Translations under genes and position numbers: made by a program
NCBI GenBank assembly: GCA_041487355.1
Contig: JBGPND010000279.1
Location: forward strand, 1 to 6,007
Reading direction: 5' to 3'
DNA from: JAMXLO01 sp041487355
Lineage (GTDB): Bacteria; Pseudomonadota; Alphaproteobacteria; Acetobacterales; Acetobacteraceae
DNA length: 6,007 nucleotides
In this document: positions 5,421 through 6,007 of the stretch, piece by piece
How the letters are laid out: each line of letters starts with the position of its first letter
Numbering within the stretch: the stretch's first letter is position 1
Notes under the pieces: model-generated
Seen by the model: only the letters and a program-made list of their open reading frames with translations
Database searches by the model: none
What the model was told of the DNA's origin: nothing

Positions 5421-5687
5421 TCAGGCGCCGTCCACCTTCTCCGCCAGCCACGTTTTGATCAGCGACTGATAGGGAACGTCACGCTTGTTCGCGGCGACCT
5501 TGATGCGCTCAAGCAGCGGCAGCGGCAGGCGCAGCGAGATGGCAGTGGTCGTGGGTTTGAGCTTCGGCAGACGAATCCGCTCGGCCTTGCTCCAGTCGAG
5601 ATAGTCGGCCGAGTCATGGGTCTCCCAGAAGCGGCGCTCCTCCGCCTCATTTTTGAATGCCGGGACCGACCCAAGCTTCCTGGTCAT
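5421..5687 (-). CDS. CopG/ribbon-helix-helix type II antitoxin (BrnT-partner type, 88 aa)
   Basis: Antitoxin of the kind usually encoded directly after a BrnT (DUF497) ribonuclease toxin. Seen: a toxin-binding N-terminal arm with PAFKNEAEERRFWETHDSADY (residues 9-29), whose E-x-x-FWETHDS-x-DY core is the hallmark of this family, then DWSKAE (31-36). Next comes a ribbon-helix-helix DNA-binding domain: the strand TTTAISLRLP (46-55), a helix LLERIKVAANKRD (58-70), and the turn and second helix VPYQSLIKTWLAEKV (71-85). In such systems the antitoxin blocks the toxin and represses their shared promoter. The chain looks complete and intact, with an AAAAAGG ribosome binding site six bases before the ATG. 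What is odd is the toxin: only its last residues remain upstream, so this is an orphan antitoxin. An AT-rich patch (about 5735-5743) in otherwise GC-rich DNA lies upstream. Confidence 0.88.
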   Translation of the reverse strand: MTRKLGSVPAFKNEAEERRFWETHDSADYLDWSKAERIRLPKLKPTTTAISLRLPLPLLERIKVAANKRDVPYQSLIKTWLAEKVDGA

Positions 5688-5745
5688 AGCGGGCCTTTTT
5701 CTTGCGATGCCTGTCTCGGGCCGAAATCACGCGGATACATATACG
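5647..5745 (-). pseudogene. C-terminal remnant of a BrnT-type toxin, overlapping the antitoxin start
   Basis: Reading the minus strand from 5745 in the frame offset from the antitoxin gives R-I-C-I-R-V-I-S-A-R-D-R-H-R-K-K-K-A-R-Y-D, then ends at a TGA at 5649-5647 inside the antitoxin gene. This matches the C-terminus of BrnT/DUF497 toxins (RI-x-RVISAR, then a basic R-x-x-R-x-x-RxY-E/D helix). A full BrnT is about 90 residues; here the recognisable part is about 20 residues. The preceding 46 bases show no BrnT-like sequence in any frame, and beyond them the PIN-domain gene ends. The N-terminal three-quarters of the toxin is therefore missing and no product is expected. The overlap with the antitoxin start is the ordinary arrangement of this gene pair, which supports the reading. 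The match is from memory of the family and was not searched. Confidence 0.65.
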
Positions 5746-5791
5746 CCCGGTCGCACGACATCGGCACGGAACGGCCGGCAGTAGCCTCGGC

Positions 5792-6007
5792 TCACGGCAG
5801 CGCGAACCCGGGCAGCCGCAGCGCCTTCCGGTCGAAGCTGACGGTGTGGGAACAGCCTGCCTTGCCGCCGAACGCCCCGACCAGCGCGTCGGCGAACGAG
5901 CCGCGGCCCTGCTTCAGCGCAATCATCGCCGTGAAGACTTCCTGTTCGTTCTCCACCACCAGCACGGCGGCCTGCAGCGTGCGCTCGATGGCCGCCACGA
6001 CGTCGCC
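5792..6007 (-). CDS. PIN-domain (VapC-like) toxin, C-terminal half (5' end outside window)
   Basis: The frame is open from the window edge, so about 71 C-terminal residues are visible. Seen: VVENEQEVFTAMIALKQG, the central helix of PIN domains with a conserved acidic residue; GSFADALVGAFGGKAGC, whose FADAL carries the next active-site Asp; and TVSFDRKALRLPGF, the closing strand with the last conserved Asp (usually T-F-D-x-x-A). PIN-domain toxins are magnesium-dependent ribonucleases, commonly cutting tRNA or rRNA, and are held inactive by a small antitoxin encoded just upstream; that gene should lie beyond 6007. No frameshift or premature stop is visible in this part. It reads in the same direction as the orphan antitoxin downstream, 46 bases from the BrnT remnant. 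Confidence 0.87.
   Translation of the reverse strand, partial: GDVVAAIERTLQAAVLVVENEQEVFTAMIALKQGRGSFADALVGAFGGKAGCSHTVSFDRKALRLPGFALP

Noticed and set aside
1..6007. CRISPR arrays, tRNA or rRNA genes, insertion sequences with transposases, phage genes.
   Set aside because: No regularly spaced repeats, tRNA or rRNA signatures, or transposase, integrase or structural phage motifs were seen on either strand.

Overview
The window is high-GC, gene-dense bacterial chromosome. The overall gene style (a MoeB/HesA C-terminus followed by a DsrE-like gene and an SH3 protein, a TrpS that reads as alphaproteobacterial, a CopG/BrnT-type toxin-antitoxin remnant) suggests an alphaproteobacterium, possibly in or near Rhodospirillales/Acetobacteraceae. 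That placement is judged by eye and a species cannot be named. No gap between genes exceeds about 170 bases.

Layout. Positions 1-1436 (+) hold the end of a MoeB/ThiF-family adenylyltransferase, an overlapping DsrE-like sulfur-relay protein and an exported protein with two SH3-like domains. Positions 1441-2647 (+) hold a compact three-gene operon for a cobalt-type nitrile hydratase / thiocyanate hydrolase family enzyme. Its beta chain is encoded as separate N- and C-terminal halves, and the metal-binding alpha-type chain comes last. The genes overlap by 1 and 4 bases. A promoter-like sequence sits so close to the first ATG that the transcript may be leaderless. Positions 2654-2726 hold a perfect inverted pair of REP-like elements with GTAG heads, between the operon and the convergent trpS (2736-3734, -).

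Positions 3735-3902 form a divergent intergenic region with a candidate promoter, a small hairpin and a good ribosome binding site for a two-domain VOC-fold protein (3903-4826, +). A DUF29 protein follows (4871-5386, +). The right end (5421-6007, -) holds toxin-antitoxin material: an intact CopG-type antitoxin, an unannotated C-terminal scrap of its BrnT toxin overlapping the antitoxin start, and the C-terminal half of a PIN-domain (VapC-like) toxin running off the window.

The most notable item is the split nitrile-hydratase-type operon. It keeps the metal-binding cysteines and the arginines expected to hold the oxidised cysteines, but by my alignment from memory it differs from classical nitrile hydratases at two alpha-chain positions near the active site. 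Its substrate is therefore open. The second is the decayed BrnT beside an intact antitoxin, which suggests recombination joined it to a neighbouring VapC-type module.
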